Assembly (NCBI RefSeq): GCF_026914185.1
Contig: NC_070574.1
Coordinates: 3,624,501-3,688,500, forward strand
Reading direction: 5' to 3'
Source: Puccinia triticina
Taxonomy: Eukaryota > Basidiomycota > Pucciniomycetes > Pucciniales > Pucciniaceae
DNA length: 64,000 nucleotides
Under the pieces are notes generated by a model. It was not told the DNA's origin and did not search any database. It worked only from the letters and a program-made list of their open reading frames with translations. Both the position numbers and the translations under genes were made by a program. Below, one piece after another: positions 46,361 to 56,369 of this stretch; within the stretch, counting starts at the first letter, position 1; each line of letters begins with the position of its first letter.

Positions 46361-47224
46361 GGAGTGTGCTTTGGCACACTCCTATTATACTACGGAGTGT
46401 GCTTTGGCACACTCCTATTATACTACGGAGTGTGCTTTGGCACACTCCTATTACGGAGTGTGCTTTGGCACACTCCTATTACGGAGTGTGCTTTGGCACA
46501 CTCCTATTACGGAGTGTGCTTTGGCACACTCCTATTACGGAGTGTGCTTTGGCACACTCCTATTACGGAGTGTGCTTTGGCACACTCCTATTACGGAGTG
46601 TGCTTTGGCACACTCCTATTACGGAGTGTGCTTTGGCACACTCCTATTACGGAGTGTGCTTTGGCACACTCCTATTACGGAGTGTGCTTTGGCACACTCC
46701 TATTACGGAGTGTGCTTTGGCACACTCCTATTACGGAGTGTGCTTTGGCACACTCCTATTACGGAGTGTGCTTTGGCACACTCCTATTACGGAGTGTGCT
46801 TTGGCACACTCCTATTACGGAGTGTGCTTTGGCACACTCCTATTACGGAGTGTGCTTTGGCACACTCCTATTACGGAGTGTGCTTTGGCACACTCCTATT
46901 ACGGAGTGTGCTTTGGCACACTCCTATTACGGAGTGTGCTTTGGCACACTCCTATTACGGAGTGTGCTTTGGCACACTCCTATTACGGAGTGTGCTTTGG
47001 CACACTCCTATTACGGAGTGTGCTTTGGCACACTCCTATTACGGAGTGTGCTTTGGCACACTCCTATTACGTAGTGTGCTTTGGCACACTCCTATTACGG
47101 AGTGTGCTTTGGCACACTCCTATTACGTAGTGTGCTTTGGCACACTCCTATTACGGAGTGTGCTTTGGCACACTCCTATTACGGAGTGTGCTTTGGCACA
47201 CTCCTATTACGGAGTGTGCTTTGG
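46361..47224 (+). repeat. 28-bp hairpin satellite, array 2 (30 full units plus a partial one)
   Basis: Two 33-bp units at 46361-46426 carry an extra TATAC-type 5 bp. They are followed by 28 exact 28-bp periods from 46427 to 47210 and a half unit to 47224. Each unit is GGAGTGTGC, TTTG, GCACACTCC, then TATTAC. Only two units deviate (GTAGTGTGC near 47070 and 47126). All three plus frames are open because 28 is not a multiple of 3 and no frame of the unit contains a stop. The predicted 285-329 aa products are artefacts. The right flank 47225-47281 is the inverted copy of 36711-36766. Confidence 0.97.
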
Positions 47225-47284
47225 GATACAGGGTATCCTGGATTTCTTACTGGATATCCCACTCAGGATATCTGGTAGTGGATG

Positions 47285-47600
47285 AAGTGTCAATTGAGGC
47301 CACTCGCCTCAACAACCGGGAGGTTTTCCTCCCGGTCAATCAAGTCTGCTTGCCTCAACAACGGGGATAGTTTCCTCCCGGTCAATCAAGGCTGCTTGCC
47401 TCAACAACCGGGATAGTTTCCTCCCGGTCAATCAAGGCTGCTTGCCTCAATGACCGGTAAGGATCAGCCCCATTGACCGAGGGAGATTTGGGAGGAATAC
47501 CTCCCAGTCGCTGAGGCAAGCGGCCTTGGTCAACCGGAAGGAATTCCTTCCGGTTGTTGAGGCAAGTGGCCTTGATTGACCGGAAGGAAATCCTCCCCTA
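47285..47600. repeat. ~46-bp minisatellite with CCGG-centred inverted words
   Basis: Units of about 46 bp contain CTCAACAACCGGGA, GTTTCCTCCCGGTCAATCAA and GGCTGCTTGC. Three are well conserved, then more diverged and partly inverted copies follow (GGAAGGAATTCCTTCCGG near 47540). The unit combines a CCGGTCAAT half with a GAGGAAA/TTTCCTC half, the same grammar as the repeats at 51570 and 59560. Confidence 0.8.
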
Positions 47601-48716
47601 CTTTGCGCAGCAGAGGAAAACTTTTTGCACAGAGAATTGACTGTATCCTGATTTCAACAACCACTGTGCGCGCAAGTTAAAAATTACTTTGCACACAGAA
47701 AAGAAGGAGTGTGTATTTCCCATCTTTTTTTTTATCAATCCAAACAGGGGGTTTTCCTTACCCTCTTCAAAACATTTCAAAGTTTTTGGAAGCATATTCC
47801 TTGTGATGCAAAAAAATGTATATAAACTATTAATCCCAAAAAGTACTTGACAGGCTCCTGGTCCCCTGGGATCACTGCCCTAGTGATCTCTAACTTGCCA
47901 AAAGTCAATTGGTTGGGTACACAGCCCCTTGAAAATAAAGTTTGAGGGGCGCCACAATGGCTATTGTTTTGAAAAATTTATTTAATTAGGATTTTCTCTG
48001 CAAAATCTGAAAAACTTGTCACACCAAAAAAGTACACTTTTTTCCTGTCCCCAGTTCCTTTTCCTGTCCCCTGTTCCTGTTTCTGGTTGTGTCCCAGTCC
48101 CAGTTCCAGTTCCAGTTCCAGTCCCCATTCCTGTTCCCGTTCCTGTCCCTGTCACTGTTCCTGTCCCAGTTCCAATACATGTCTTTTTCCTGTTGTCCTG
48201 TGTGTTACATGCTTTCAGGCCCCCTCTTCATCTTGTGCAGGGGGCTCTCTAGTTGTGTGTACGTTTTGGCTCCTCAGAGAAGAAATCAAATCATTTAGTC
48301 AGAGCCAAAATAACCAAGACCCACAGTGCCCTAGTCCTCAGACCCAAGCTCCTTGTTCAGCCCCTCCTCCTTGCCTCACAACCTCTCTCTCATCAAGCAA
48401 AAACTCAACAACTTTTTCACAAGTATTTGCGCCCAGGAGGGACTTGGCTAAGTTTGGGAGGGAGACTTTGACTCGCAAGCGGTATGGCAGGGGAAGAGAT
48501 CATGCAACCTGATTGGTGCTGGAGTTATACTTATTGTTTTTGGATAAATCCTTGGACAAACTGAGGCATTGGATGACTTAAATTTATGTGCTTATGCTGC
48601 AATGCAGAAATTTTTTCCTTTGGTTTTTGCCACCCACAGCGGCAATTCATGAAGTCATACGCCTTGCTGTGATTAAGCATAAGCAAGCATCCCACCCTAT
48701 CTGATCACCACCAACT
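47601..48716. other. No gene seen; CCAGTT microsatellite-like tract
   Basis: CCAGTTCCAGTTCC and CCTGTCCCTGTTCC hexamer-like repeats at about 48085-48175 produce a spurious Pro-Val-Pro-Val protein. Otherwise the spacer has no recognised feature. Confidence 0.5.
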
Positions 48717-48899
48717 TGTTGGAATATATGCTTCAAGCTCCATTTGAGGGTCCAAGCTATATGATCTAATGTCCCAAAATCACCAGTAAGACCAACTGTG
48801 TGTTTAGCTCAGTGGTATAAGAGCAGCTCTCATGAACGTAGAAGGTCGTGGGTTCAAATCCCACAACACACAATTCTTTTCACCTGAGTAATTTCAACA
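48717..48899 (+). mobile_element. Solo LTR of a miniature LTR element, containing a tRNA-like sequence
   Basis: It runs from TGTTGGAATATATGC to GTAATTTCAACA (183 bp) with identical 5-bp flanks CAACT at 48712-48716 and 48900-48904. These are LTR hallmarks: TG...CA ends and a 5-bp target duplication. It is about 95% identical to both LTRs of the element at 55044-55612. The tRNA-like part lies at 48798-48872. Confidence 0.9.
48798..48872 (+). ncRNA. tRNA-like sequence inside an LTR (not a normal tRNA gene)
   Basis: The 75-nt segment has an acceptor stem GTGTGTT/AACACAC (7 bp), a D stem GCTC/GAGC, and a T stem GTGGG/CCCAC with TTCAAAT loop. It also has a pol III A box TAGCTCAGTGG and B box GGTTCAAATCC. 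The anticodon stem is poor (GCTCT against GTAGA), and the loop could present TGA or, shifted, CAT, so decoding function is doubtful. It resembles elongator tRNA-Met in AGAAGGTCGTGGGTTC. Two further copies are at 55124-55198 and 55511-55585. Confidence 0.75.
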
Positions 48900-48904
48900 C
48901 AACT

Positions 48905-48939
48905 AACATTGCTGCAGCAATCTTTACCAAGAATCTCAG
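48905..48939. other. Short spacer between the solo LTR and TIR element C
   Basis: Only 35 bp separate the right target duplication of the solo LTR from element C, including the latter's left target duplication ATCTCAG. Confidence 0.9.
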
Positions 48940-49270
48940 CAACGGTGGGCCGCTACGCTACATTTAGTCTGTAGTTCAGCGCAGCGTAGCAGATCTAAAC
49001 TAAAAATGACAGGGTTTTCCTTTAGCGGGCAGTGATTGCCCGCTACCGCTAACAGGCACCCCTTGAAACTACAGGGCCTCTATCGCCGCTATCAGCGCTA
49101 GCAGTGCTATTCAACCGCTAAAAAAGCTGATAGCGCTGTTAGCGCCCGTTAGCATAGCGTAGCGGCCCGTAGCGGGCGCTACAGCTAATGGCAATGTGTC
49201 AGGAACTACGCAACGCTAAACTAGCGGATAGCGCACGCTACGGATAGTTTAGCGTAGCGGCCCACCGTTG
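48940..49270. mobile_element. TIR element C of the CAA(C)/7-bp-TSD family
   Basis: The ends CAACGGTGGGCCGCTACGCT and AGCGTAGCGGCCCACCGTTG are perfect mirrors over at least 20 bp. The flanks ATCTCAG at 48933-48939 and 49271-49277 are identical. The interior is GCTAGC, TAGCGCT and CGCTACAG words. Length is 331 bp, non-coding. Confidence 0.92.
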
Positions 49271-49277
49271 ATCTCAG

Positions 49278-49772
49278 TGTGTGATCAGGGACCCGGGGCC
49301 AAAGTCTTACAAAAACCGTGGCCAACCATCAGCCCTCTCTTCATACAAATATCCCCAAAAAGGATGGCAATGTGCACACATTGTCATGATCAATACATTG
49401 CTATTACATAGGTCTTATGTGGTGTTACCAACAATTATAACCTTGTGATACAGTCATGTAACTGAGATTTAAACTTGTTGTTACTTAGTTAACTGATCAC
49501 ATCCCTCCATACTCATATTGCACATACATCCTGGAAGTGATTTTGGATGATTGTCCAAAATCCCTACTGAGCAACCTGGCTCTACACTGGAATGATCCAA
49601 GTAAGAGAATCTTTAGAGCATGGCAATAAGCACACATTGCCTTCCTTTATGGGGTGGTGCCGGGTGTTTGAGTAAAGTAGAAGCGTTGTTTGAGGAAAGT
49701 AAGAGGTTTCTTTGAGGGAAGTAAGATACATGTAAGAGTTGTGTTAGAGGAATGTTAGATCATGGCAATCTG
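49278..49772. other. No gene seen
   Basis: A+T-rich spacer between elements C and D; it ends with the left target duplication CAATCTG of element D. Confidence 0.5.
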
Positions 49773-50746
49773 CAACACTGCAAGAGCTACACTTCGCTAC
49801 AAAAAGCGGCGCTTTTGCATAGCAAACCGGAAACACACTACTCTGGATCCAGAGTAGCGTTAGCGCTAGCGGAAAATCGCTACTTTGAGCGGTAGCGAAG
49901 CGCCAGAACCGCTACTGCAGTTTTGGCCTGCGCGTAGCAAAGCGCTTTTTTTGCTGCTTCGCTACAGTATAGCGCAGCGGAAAAATTGACGCTTTTTGGC
50001 GCTTTTTGACGCTAATAGCGCTTTTTAGCGCCAAAAGCGTAGCGAACTGTAAACCCCCCGCGCCGCGGACGCTATGGAGTTCACAAACATGTCACCAGAA
50101 CAACAACAGTTCCTTATAGTCCCGCCGTCACCGCCCCTCCTAGCTCAGCAGAGACCCGACCCCTGACTGACTGTCTCTCTGAGCTAGGTAAGTTTCTCTT
50201 GTTTCCATTCTCCTCTTCCCTTCCCTTAAGATCAATTGTATATAGGAGAGACCCAACCCCTGACTGACTGTCTCTCTGAGCTAGTTCCCCATTTGCAATC
50301 AAGCCCGACATTGGTATCAGAAACTAAGGAGATCGGTGTCTCCCCTGTGCCAACGCCATAGCTCAGTGAAGAGCTCCGGCTCTTACACGAACCGGGTCGC
50401 TTTTGTGCCAAAAGCGTAGCGGGCATGTCTGCTTTTTGGTGGAAAATGTCAGGAATAATACACAAACATCAATCCTCCATCATTTTATGATGTGCAGTAT
50501 TGATGTTTGAATGGTGCTATGGTAGCACAGCAAAATCGCTACAGTAGCTTTTTTTCCGCTACTATAGCAAGAATCACAGTGAATTGCCGCTACTCTGCGC
50601 TAAAAAAAGCGCGCTATTTTCTTTAATTTTTTCCCCTTAAAAAATGTAGCAAATAGCAAAGCGCCAAGTCCGCTACAAAAAGCTTAGGGAAGCGAGGCTA
50701 AAACCACTACGCTGCCGCTTTTTGTAGCGTAGCTCTTGCACTGTTG
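49773..50746. mobile_element. TIR element D of the CAA(C)/7-bp-TSD family, composite
   Basis: The left end CAACACTGCAAGAGCTAC pairs with the right end GTAGCTCTTGCACTGTTG (one mismatch). The flanks CAATCTG at 49766-49772 and 50747-50753 are identical. The outer parts are GCTAC/GTAGC-rich, like other members. The middle (about 50060-50400) is a different, retroelement-derived sequence (annotated separately). At 974 bp it is the longest family member in the window; no transposase is readable. Confidence 0.9.
50075..50345 (+). mobile_element. Retroelement LTR/leader fragment with PBS inside TIR element D
   Basis: It contains a ~38-bp segment (GAGACC(C/A)GACCCC-like, then TGACTGACTGTCTCTCTGAG) twice, at about 50150-50187 and 50248-50285. 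The first copy is followed by GGTAAGTTTCTC, a strong splice donor. Downstream, GCCCGACATTGGTATCAGAA looks like an LTR end (CA) followed by the common TTGGTATCAGA primer-binding site complementary to initiator tRNA-Met. Only the leader portion of the retroelement is present. Confidence 0.6.
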
Positions 50747-50753
50747 CAATCTG

Positions 50754-51569
50754 CACTCATTGCCATCCTTTTTGGGGTGGTGAATGTTCCTTTATGATTG
50801 AGTTTTTCCAACTTGAACCAGGATTGTTTCTGCATGAGATTCAAGAGAAACTGTATGACTTGGCTGAAGTCCTGCTCAGCACCGCAGTTTCTCACTGCAA
50901 ACTTGTCAAATTTTTGGCAATCAACCTGAAAAAATTGGAAATGTCTGGTTGCTAAATATGCGTTCATGGAGCGGATGGAGTTTTATCCAGCCAAGTTCTT
51001 AGTGTTTACAGGTGTGTATATCCAAGCAAACTTTCTTTTTTTGCTCCCAAAGCTGACAGTTCTTTATTGGTTGACTGTCTAGATGAGAGTGCCTTCTGCA
51101 ACAAGGATCTGCTCCAATCACTTGCCAGGTCAACAAGGCACCCCCTTGGAGCAACTCCTTGTTAATCAGAACACAGCCCAACTCAGCCTTCTCCCAGAAA
51201 TCTCAATTGAAGGACTGGTGAACCTCACAAAAAACTTTCAGATTTTCACTGGTTTCTGATTCAAGCATTTTTTGGAATTTGACTTGGTGAGCCAATCAGT
51301 TGCCAGTACTGTCAGAATTTTGACTAAATTTGTAAGAGCCGGATGGCTCTTCACTGAAACCGTTGTTGAAGGGGCATGAGGGACCGGGCTGAGGAGCCTA
51401 AAGCTTCTAGTACTAAAAAAATGGCATGCACTCCACCCTGATTTTTGCTTTGCACTCCAGTGTGCAAATATGAACCGGAGTGCCCACAGTAGTCATCAAG
51501 CAGGGCACACCCCACTTGATGACCAGCTAATGTGCAAATCTTCTCAATGAGCAGTACAGACCAGTCATT
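50754..51569. other. No gene seen
   Basis: Spacer with mixed composition. No domain, tandem repeat or terminal repeat was recognised. Degenerate versions of the downstream minisatellite start near 51480. Confidence 0.45.
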
Positions 51570-52215
51570 GAGAGATTTGAGACCCCTAAATGGCTGGTAC
51601 AGATCAGTCTTTGGGAGGTGTGAGACCCCTTGATGGCCGGTCCGACCAGTCATTGGGAGGTGAGAGATCAATGGCTGGCACCAACCGGTCATTGTACTAC
51701 GGAGCCCCCCTGATGACTGGTACCAACCGGCCATTGAGAGATATGAGACCCCTCAATGGCCAGTCCCACCAGTCATTGAGAGGTATGAGACCCCTTGATG
51801 GCTGGTCCGACCAGTCATTGAGAGATATGAGACCCCTTGATGGCCGGTCCGACCAGTCATTGAGAGGTATGAGACCCCTTGATGGCTGGTCCAACCAGTC
51901 ATTGAGAAGTGTGAGACCCCTCAATGGCCGGTCTGACCGGTCATCAGGAGGTGAGAGACCCCTTGATGACTGGTTGGACCGACCATCAAGGGGTAATGTA
52001 CTGTGGAGTCCCCTTGATGACCGGTACAGACCAGCCATTGAGAGGTATGAATCTCCTTGATGCCGGGCTGTTGCGGTCATCAAGAGGCGTTACCTACCTC
52101 ACAGACCGGTCATAAAGAGCTATGACTCCCCTCAATGACCGGCACAGACCAGTCATCGGAGAGGAGGAGTGAATCTGCTCAAAGCCAGTCTGTACCGGTC
52201 ATTGAGAGGTGCGAG
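51570..52215. repeat. ~43-bp minisatellite with GACCGGT-type inverted words
   Basis: About 13 units contain TATGAGACCCCTTGATGGC, CGGTCCGACCAGTCATTGAG and AGGTA. Within each unit ATGGCCGGTC and GACCAGTCAT form an inverted pair around a short spacer. Units at the right are more diverged. Open frames here (SLRGMRPLDGWSDQ-like) are repeat artefacts. Confidence 0.88.
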
Positions 52216-52632
52216 TCCCCCCAATACCACTACAGATTGGCATCAAGACAAGATGGAGACCTCGGGGAGGATGCCTCCCCGGCAAGTTTCCTTGGATCCG
52301 GAACATGTCTGGATGACCCTGACTGGTCATCTTGAGGATTCAAGCTCTCAAGCTGACCTGTAAACACTTGGATGAGTGTGTACAGGCCATCATTGTGTCT
52401 CCCCAGGGGCAGGTCCCTGACAACCAAACGTTTTGGTTTGAAGGATGTCAGGGCCCAGGGTGTGTGAGCTTGGTCGGATACTTAAAGGGCTGGGGGTGGG
52501 GGGAGCTGTTTGTCCCCCCAGGGGATCTGGTTTTGTCCACCCCCTCCCTCACCTGAAGGCCCCCTATTTCATTTGAGTAGGCCCCTTCTTGATTTCAAGA
52601 AACAAAAATTCCAAACCCAAAAAAAACTTTAA
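52216..52632. other. No gene seen
   Basis: GC-balanced spacer ending in the left target duplication AACTTTAA of the MITE at 52633. Confidence 0.45.
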
Positions 52633-53430
52633 GGGGCAGGCTAAATGCACTACCAACTTTTACTACATGTACTCCAAAAGATTGGAGTGGACATTAGTCT
52701 ACTCCAATAATTTTGGAGTGAACATCAGTACAATCCAAAAACATTGGATTAGACCAATGTTCACTCCAAAAATTTGGTAATTTTTGGAGTGGACCACCCG
52801 TGCACTCCAAAAGTCTGGAGTGTACCATGTGCGCCACTCAAAAAATGTTGGAGTGCACAACTTATGCACTCCAATGTTGATCCTGTGCATTCTAAAAAAT
52901 TTTGAATGCACAACTTTGCATCTCATGAATTTGGAGTTCATCAAATAAGATCCAGATAATTTGAAAATGAATTTGTTTGACAAATCAACTAAGAACTAAA
53001 ACAAGAAAAAAATCAAAACATCAAATTATCATGTATGTATAAGGAAACCAAACAGAAAAAATAGACAAGGGATCAAGAAACTTGGGACTCCAAATCCTCA
53101 TATGAACAAGTTCAAGAAACCCTGGAAGGTCTTGGAGGCAGGCCTTGTGTTTAGTATACACAATGCACTCCTATATTGCACTCCATTTCCCAGAGCAAAA
53201 AATAGAAAGAAAAAAGTTGAAAAAGGAGTGCACAATAGTGCAGTCCAAAAAATTAGTAGTGCAAGGATTGGGCACTCCAAAAATTGAACATTTTTTGGAG
53301 TGGCCGTATTTTTACTCCAGTAATTCATGGAGTGAACTGTTGTACACTCCAACATTTTTGGAGTACACAATTTTGCACTCCATGTTTGGAGTACATGTAG
53401 TAAACTTTGGTAGTGTGTTTAGCCTGCCCC
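52633..53430. mobile_element. MITE with GGGGCAGGCTAAATGCAC ends and 8-bp TSD (hAT-like)
   Basis: The left end GGGGCAGGCTAAATGCACTA pairs with TAGTGTGTTTAGCCTGCCCC over about 43 bp (through ACTACATGTACTCC). The flanks AACTTTAA at 52625-52632 and AACTTCAA at 53431-53438 match at 7 of 8. The interior contains many alternating GGAGTG/CACTCC words with TTTTTGGAGT-like repeats. It is the same family as 59223-60348. Confidence 0.85.
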
Positions 53431-53438
53431 AACTTCAA

Positions 53439-55038
53439 ACTCACACAAAACAAGAAAATTTCAACTTTGAACTCACACAACACAAAAAAATTTAAACTTT
53501 GAACTCACACAAAAAAAAACATTTGAACACAATCAAGACAAACAAAAACATAAATTAAACTCACACAGAAACAATCCAAGTTTATTAAAGCCTCTGAATC
53601 ACAAAACAAAAATTCAAGGGTTTCCCTACAAATCTCAAAAAATCACAAAAACAAAATCAAGTGTTTCCCCTCTACAACTTCCAGAAAAAAAACATGAAGG
53701 GTTTTCCCTCTACAAATTCCAAAATCCAAGTTTATTAAATCCACACAAAATCATATCCAGCCGCACTTGTTGCCACGGCTATGTTGTCTCCAGCTCAACT
53801 CAACGCCACAATGCACCGTCTCCGCCGCCTTGGCCATCCGCCAATCGACTTGTGGCAACTCCTGCCAACATTGCTCAACACATCTCTTGACATCAGCTGG
53901 CTTCTGTACCACCGGAATGCAGGCAAGACGTTGCCCTTCAATCAGCCTTGTCTTTGAACCCTACCTAACCACAAGAAGGAAGTACCACCCCACTACCAAG
54001 TTCCACTGGGAAAGTACCAATAGTTTGCGTAGTTTTAATATGGTCAGTTATTTTTTGAAGTCATCTAACTCAGACCCCTTATTCCATGCTGGCAAATTAG
54101 ATGCCAATAGTTTAGGCTCAGTCTTCTGTCTTTCCAACTCCTTCTACCCGGTCCTGGTAAAGCAAGGTTTTAACAATGACTTCTTTCAAAAATACATGAT
54201 TGAATTTTTTTCTCTACCACTTCTGCAGCAAACACGAACTGGAGGGCTGGAAAAGAGGAAGATGAATTGCGCCAGCTTGTCGTTGTTGGGGTTAGGAGCC
54301 AGGGCCCGCTGGTCCGCCATCTCAAAACTATCACCATTTGCGCGCAATTAATTTATGTGATAGGCTATCTGGTCACCCCGAATGCAAGAAAAACACTCAC
54401 TTGAGTTGAACAAAGCTAGAATTTCGACCATCTGATCAGTCCTTTTGAATGTCTCTTTTGCCTCTTTGGCTGCAGGATCGCTTTTCCTCAACAAATTTCC
54501 TAGCCCGCTGGAAACGTCGAACTTGCCTTGGTATCTTCAAGTTTATGAAATTCCTCAGGTCAATCATCCCGTGTTAAATTCAATCATAATGTTGTGTCTT
54601 TGTCTCTGGAACTATGCAAAACTGTCACATCTAACCATTTGGCTCTTCATCAAGTTTGGATCAAAAATAGACAACTTGCAGACAACAATGAGAAAAACAC
54701 TAGAAAAGTAGTAGGAGCAGCCAAGAGGTAATATGGGCAGGTGGTTTGCCTGGAGACAAGTTACAGTCCGCCAAGCTGCACAATGTGAATGAAACATGGA
54801 ACATGTGAGCATCCTCCGCGTATCCATCCCTCTTACATACACAAAATTGGACCTCATTGACTGGGTCATGCCCTCAAACCCCATCCAATCTCCTCCATTG
54901 AAATTCACGGCTGATCCTGTTCTGAAGTCTAACTCATCTACATGTGAAGCACACCAGATCCGTCAAGCAGCTGACATGATCATCAACGCCAAACTCCCGG
55001 TTCAGCCGTCCCTCCATCCTTGCTCACCTTCCCAACCA
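53439..55038. other. Gene-free stretch; unassigned open frames
   Basis: A-rich sequence with CACACAAAACAA words (53440-53600) is followed by an open plus frame at 53767-54351 with no recognisable domain and atypical composition. On the minus strand near 54285-54320 a short run MADQRALAPNPNNDKLAQFIFLF may be transposon-derived but decays at once. I could not support a gene. Confidence 0.4.
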
Positions 55039-55123
55039 AATACTGTTGGAATATATGCTTCAAGCTCCATTTGAGGGGCCAAGCTATATGATCTAATATC
55101 CAAAATCACCAGTAAGACCAACT

Positions 55124-55198
55124 GTGTGTTTAGCTCAGTGGTATAAGAGCAGCTCTCATGAATGTAGAAGGTCGTGGGTTCAAATCCCACAACACACA
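55124..55198 (+). ncRNA. tRNA-like sequence in LTR1
   Basis: Same as the copy at 48798 except for one C to T change in the weak anticodon arm (CATGAATGTAGA). Acceptor, D and T stems are intact, with A box TAGCTCAGTGG and B box GGTTCAAATCC. Confidence 0.75.
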
Positions 55199-55510
55199 AT
55201 TCTTTTCACATGAGTAATTTCAACACATTATCAGTACGGATGCTCTCAGTGAATTGAATTAAAGTTGGCTAAACCCTGTGAATACTTGATATTCATGCTT
55301 CCATATGCATATGCAATATTCAATTTCATAATTGTTATGCATTAATCATTATCTATGATGCATGACAAACATACATGATTTGCATATGCAATATTCATAG
55401 TTTGTTCATGGTGCATGAAGCAAGGGGGTGTGTTGGAATATATGCTTCAAGCTCCATTTGAGGGGCCAAGCTATATGATCTAATATCCAAAATCACCAGT
55501 AAGACCAACT

Positions 55511-55585
55511 GTGTGTTTAGCTCAGTGGTATAAGAGCAGCTCTCATGAATGTAGAAGGTCGTGGGTTCAAATCCCACAACACACA
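55511..55585 (+). ncRNA. tRNA-like sequence in LTR2
   Basis: Identical to the LTR1 copy by eye, including the CATGAATGTAGA variant. It is located 80 bp into LTR2, just as in LTR1. Confidence 0.75.
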
Positions 55586-55617
55586 ATTCTTTTCACATGA
55601 GTAATTTCAACAAATAC

Positions 55618-55990
55618 ACCCACGTTCTCCCCCGCTATGCGCTCTCCTCTCCCACCACCATTTTCTGGGGAAAAAGTGGAAAAAGGTACCAAGTTCAGCC
55701 ATCTCTATGTACAGTGCCTCACACTACGCATGCCTGTTCAACTGGGTCATTGCCCGCAAGATCATCCACCATCCTTTCCCCTCCAACCTCCCAGACGCAA
55801 CGGTGGAGCTTTCTAAACAGGAACATTGAAAATGAACTGTGTCCTCACCCCCAATGGTTCTCAGGACCCTTGGCTCTGCTTGGATGCCCTCACCCTGGGC
55901 AGGTCTCAGGACATTAGCTCTGCTTAGCCGCTGCCATTGGGGAGAGACATGGCTTTGAAGGCAACAGTTTGGCCAATAAGGTCATCCTAA
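55618..55990. other. No gene seen
   Basis: Spacer between the TRIM and TIR element E. It ends in the left target duplication ATCCTAA of element E. Confidence 0.45.
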
Positions 55991-56362
55991 CAACAAAGGG
56001 TAGTTACGCTACGCGTAACGCGTAGATAACGGTAACGTAGCGGAATTTTTGTTGTTATCTACGCGTTACGCGTAACGGCGGTGCTATTACGTTATTGCAC
56101 CACATTAAGCCGTTTTTTTTATGGTAGTTGCCTTATCCGGGTGCGCGGAGCCCCTGAGAACCAGCAAAAAATTAGGCTAAAGAAGCCTTAAATGGTCCGT
56201 TATCGCGTTATCCGGGGGAAACGCGATAAGGCCCGTTACGTTACGCGCGGGGCCTAAAATGACCCCGTTACTAGTAAAGTAACTGGGGTCCCCGGATAAC
56301 GGGGGTAGTTACGTTACCAAAATTGCGCAGATAACCCAACGTAACAGAACTACCCTTTGTTG
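55991..56362. mobile_element. TIR element E, GTAACG-rich subfamily, 7-bp TSD
   Basis: The left end CAACAAAGGGTAGTTACG pairs with the right end GTTCTACCCTTTGTTG-type mirror (CAACAAAGGGTAGTT in both). The flanks ATCCTAA at 55984-55990 and 56363-56369 are identical. The interior is GTTACGCGTAACG, CGTTATCCGG and GATAACGG words in both directions. It is closest to element F at 9908. Confidence 0.92.
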
Positions 56363-56369
56363 ATCCTAA

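Larger units (their letters stand above)
55044..55612 (+). mobile_element. Complete miniature LTR retroelement (TRIM) with tRNA-like sequence in each LTR
   Basis: LTR1 is 55044-55225 and LTR2 is 55431-55612 (182 bp each, apparently identical), both from TGTTGGAATATATGC to GTAATTTCAACA. The 205-bp internal region starts CATTATCAGTACGG, near the position and wording of a GGTATCAGA primer-binding site. It ends AAGCAAGGGGGTG, a polypurine tract abutting LTR2. The flanks AATAC at 55039-55043 and 55613-55617 are identical. There is no ORF. Each LTR carries a 75-nt tRNA-like segment (55124-55198 and 55511-55585) with A and B boxes. The small non-coding body with LTRs bearing a pol III-type gene parallels the Cassandra TRIMs of plants, which carry 5S rRNA. 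Confidence 0.93.

Noticed and set aside
46361..47224. CRISPR-like array (28-bp repeats with regular spacing)
   Set aside because: Units are contiguous with only a 6-nt constant spacer, there are no unique spacers or cas genes, and the surroundings are eukaryotic. It is a hairpin satellite.
46296..47285. Long plus-strand open frames of 236-329 codons
   Set aside because: They only reflect a 28-bp unit without stops in three frames; the protein is a 28-residue cycle in all frames and has no independent evidence.
48016..48252. Pro-Val repeat protein
   Set aside because: Produced by a CCAGTT/CCTGTC simple repeat; no other coding evidence.
48798..48872. Functional nuclear tRNA gene
   Set aside because: The anticodon stem is mismatched, the anticodon is ambiguous, and all three copies lie at the same place within LTRs with 5-bp duplications; better explained as part of a TRIM.
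51590..52083. Open frames of 128-156 codons on both strands
   Set aside because: Minisatellite artefacts with the period of the 43-bp unit.
53767..54351. 195-codon open frame as a host gene
   Set aside because: No domain, biased composition and no splice or signal features; lies in transposon-rich sequence.
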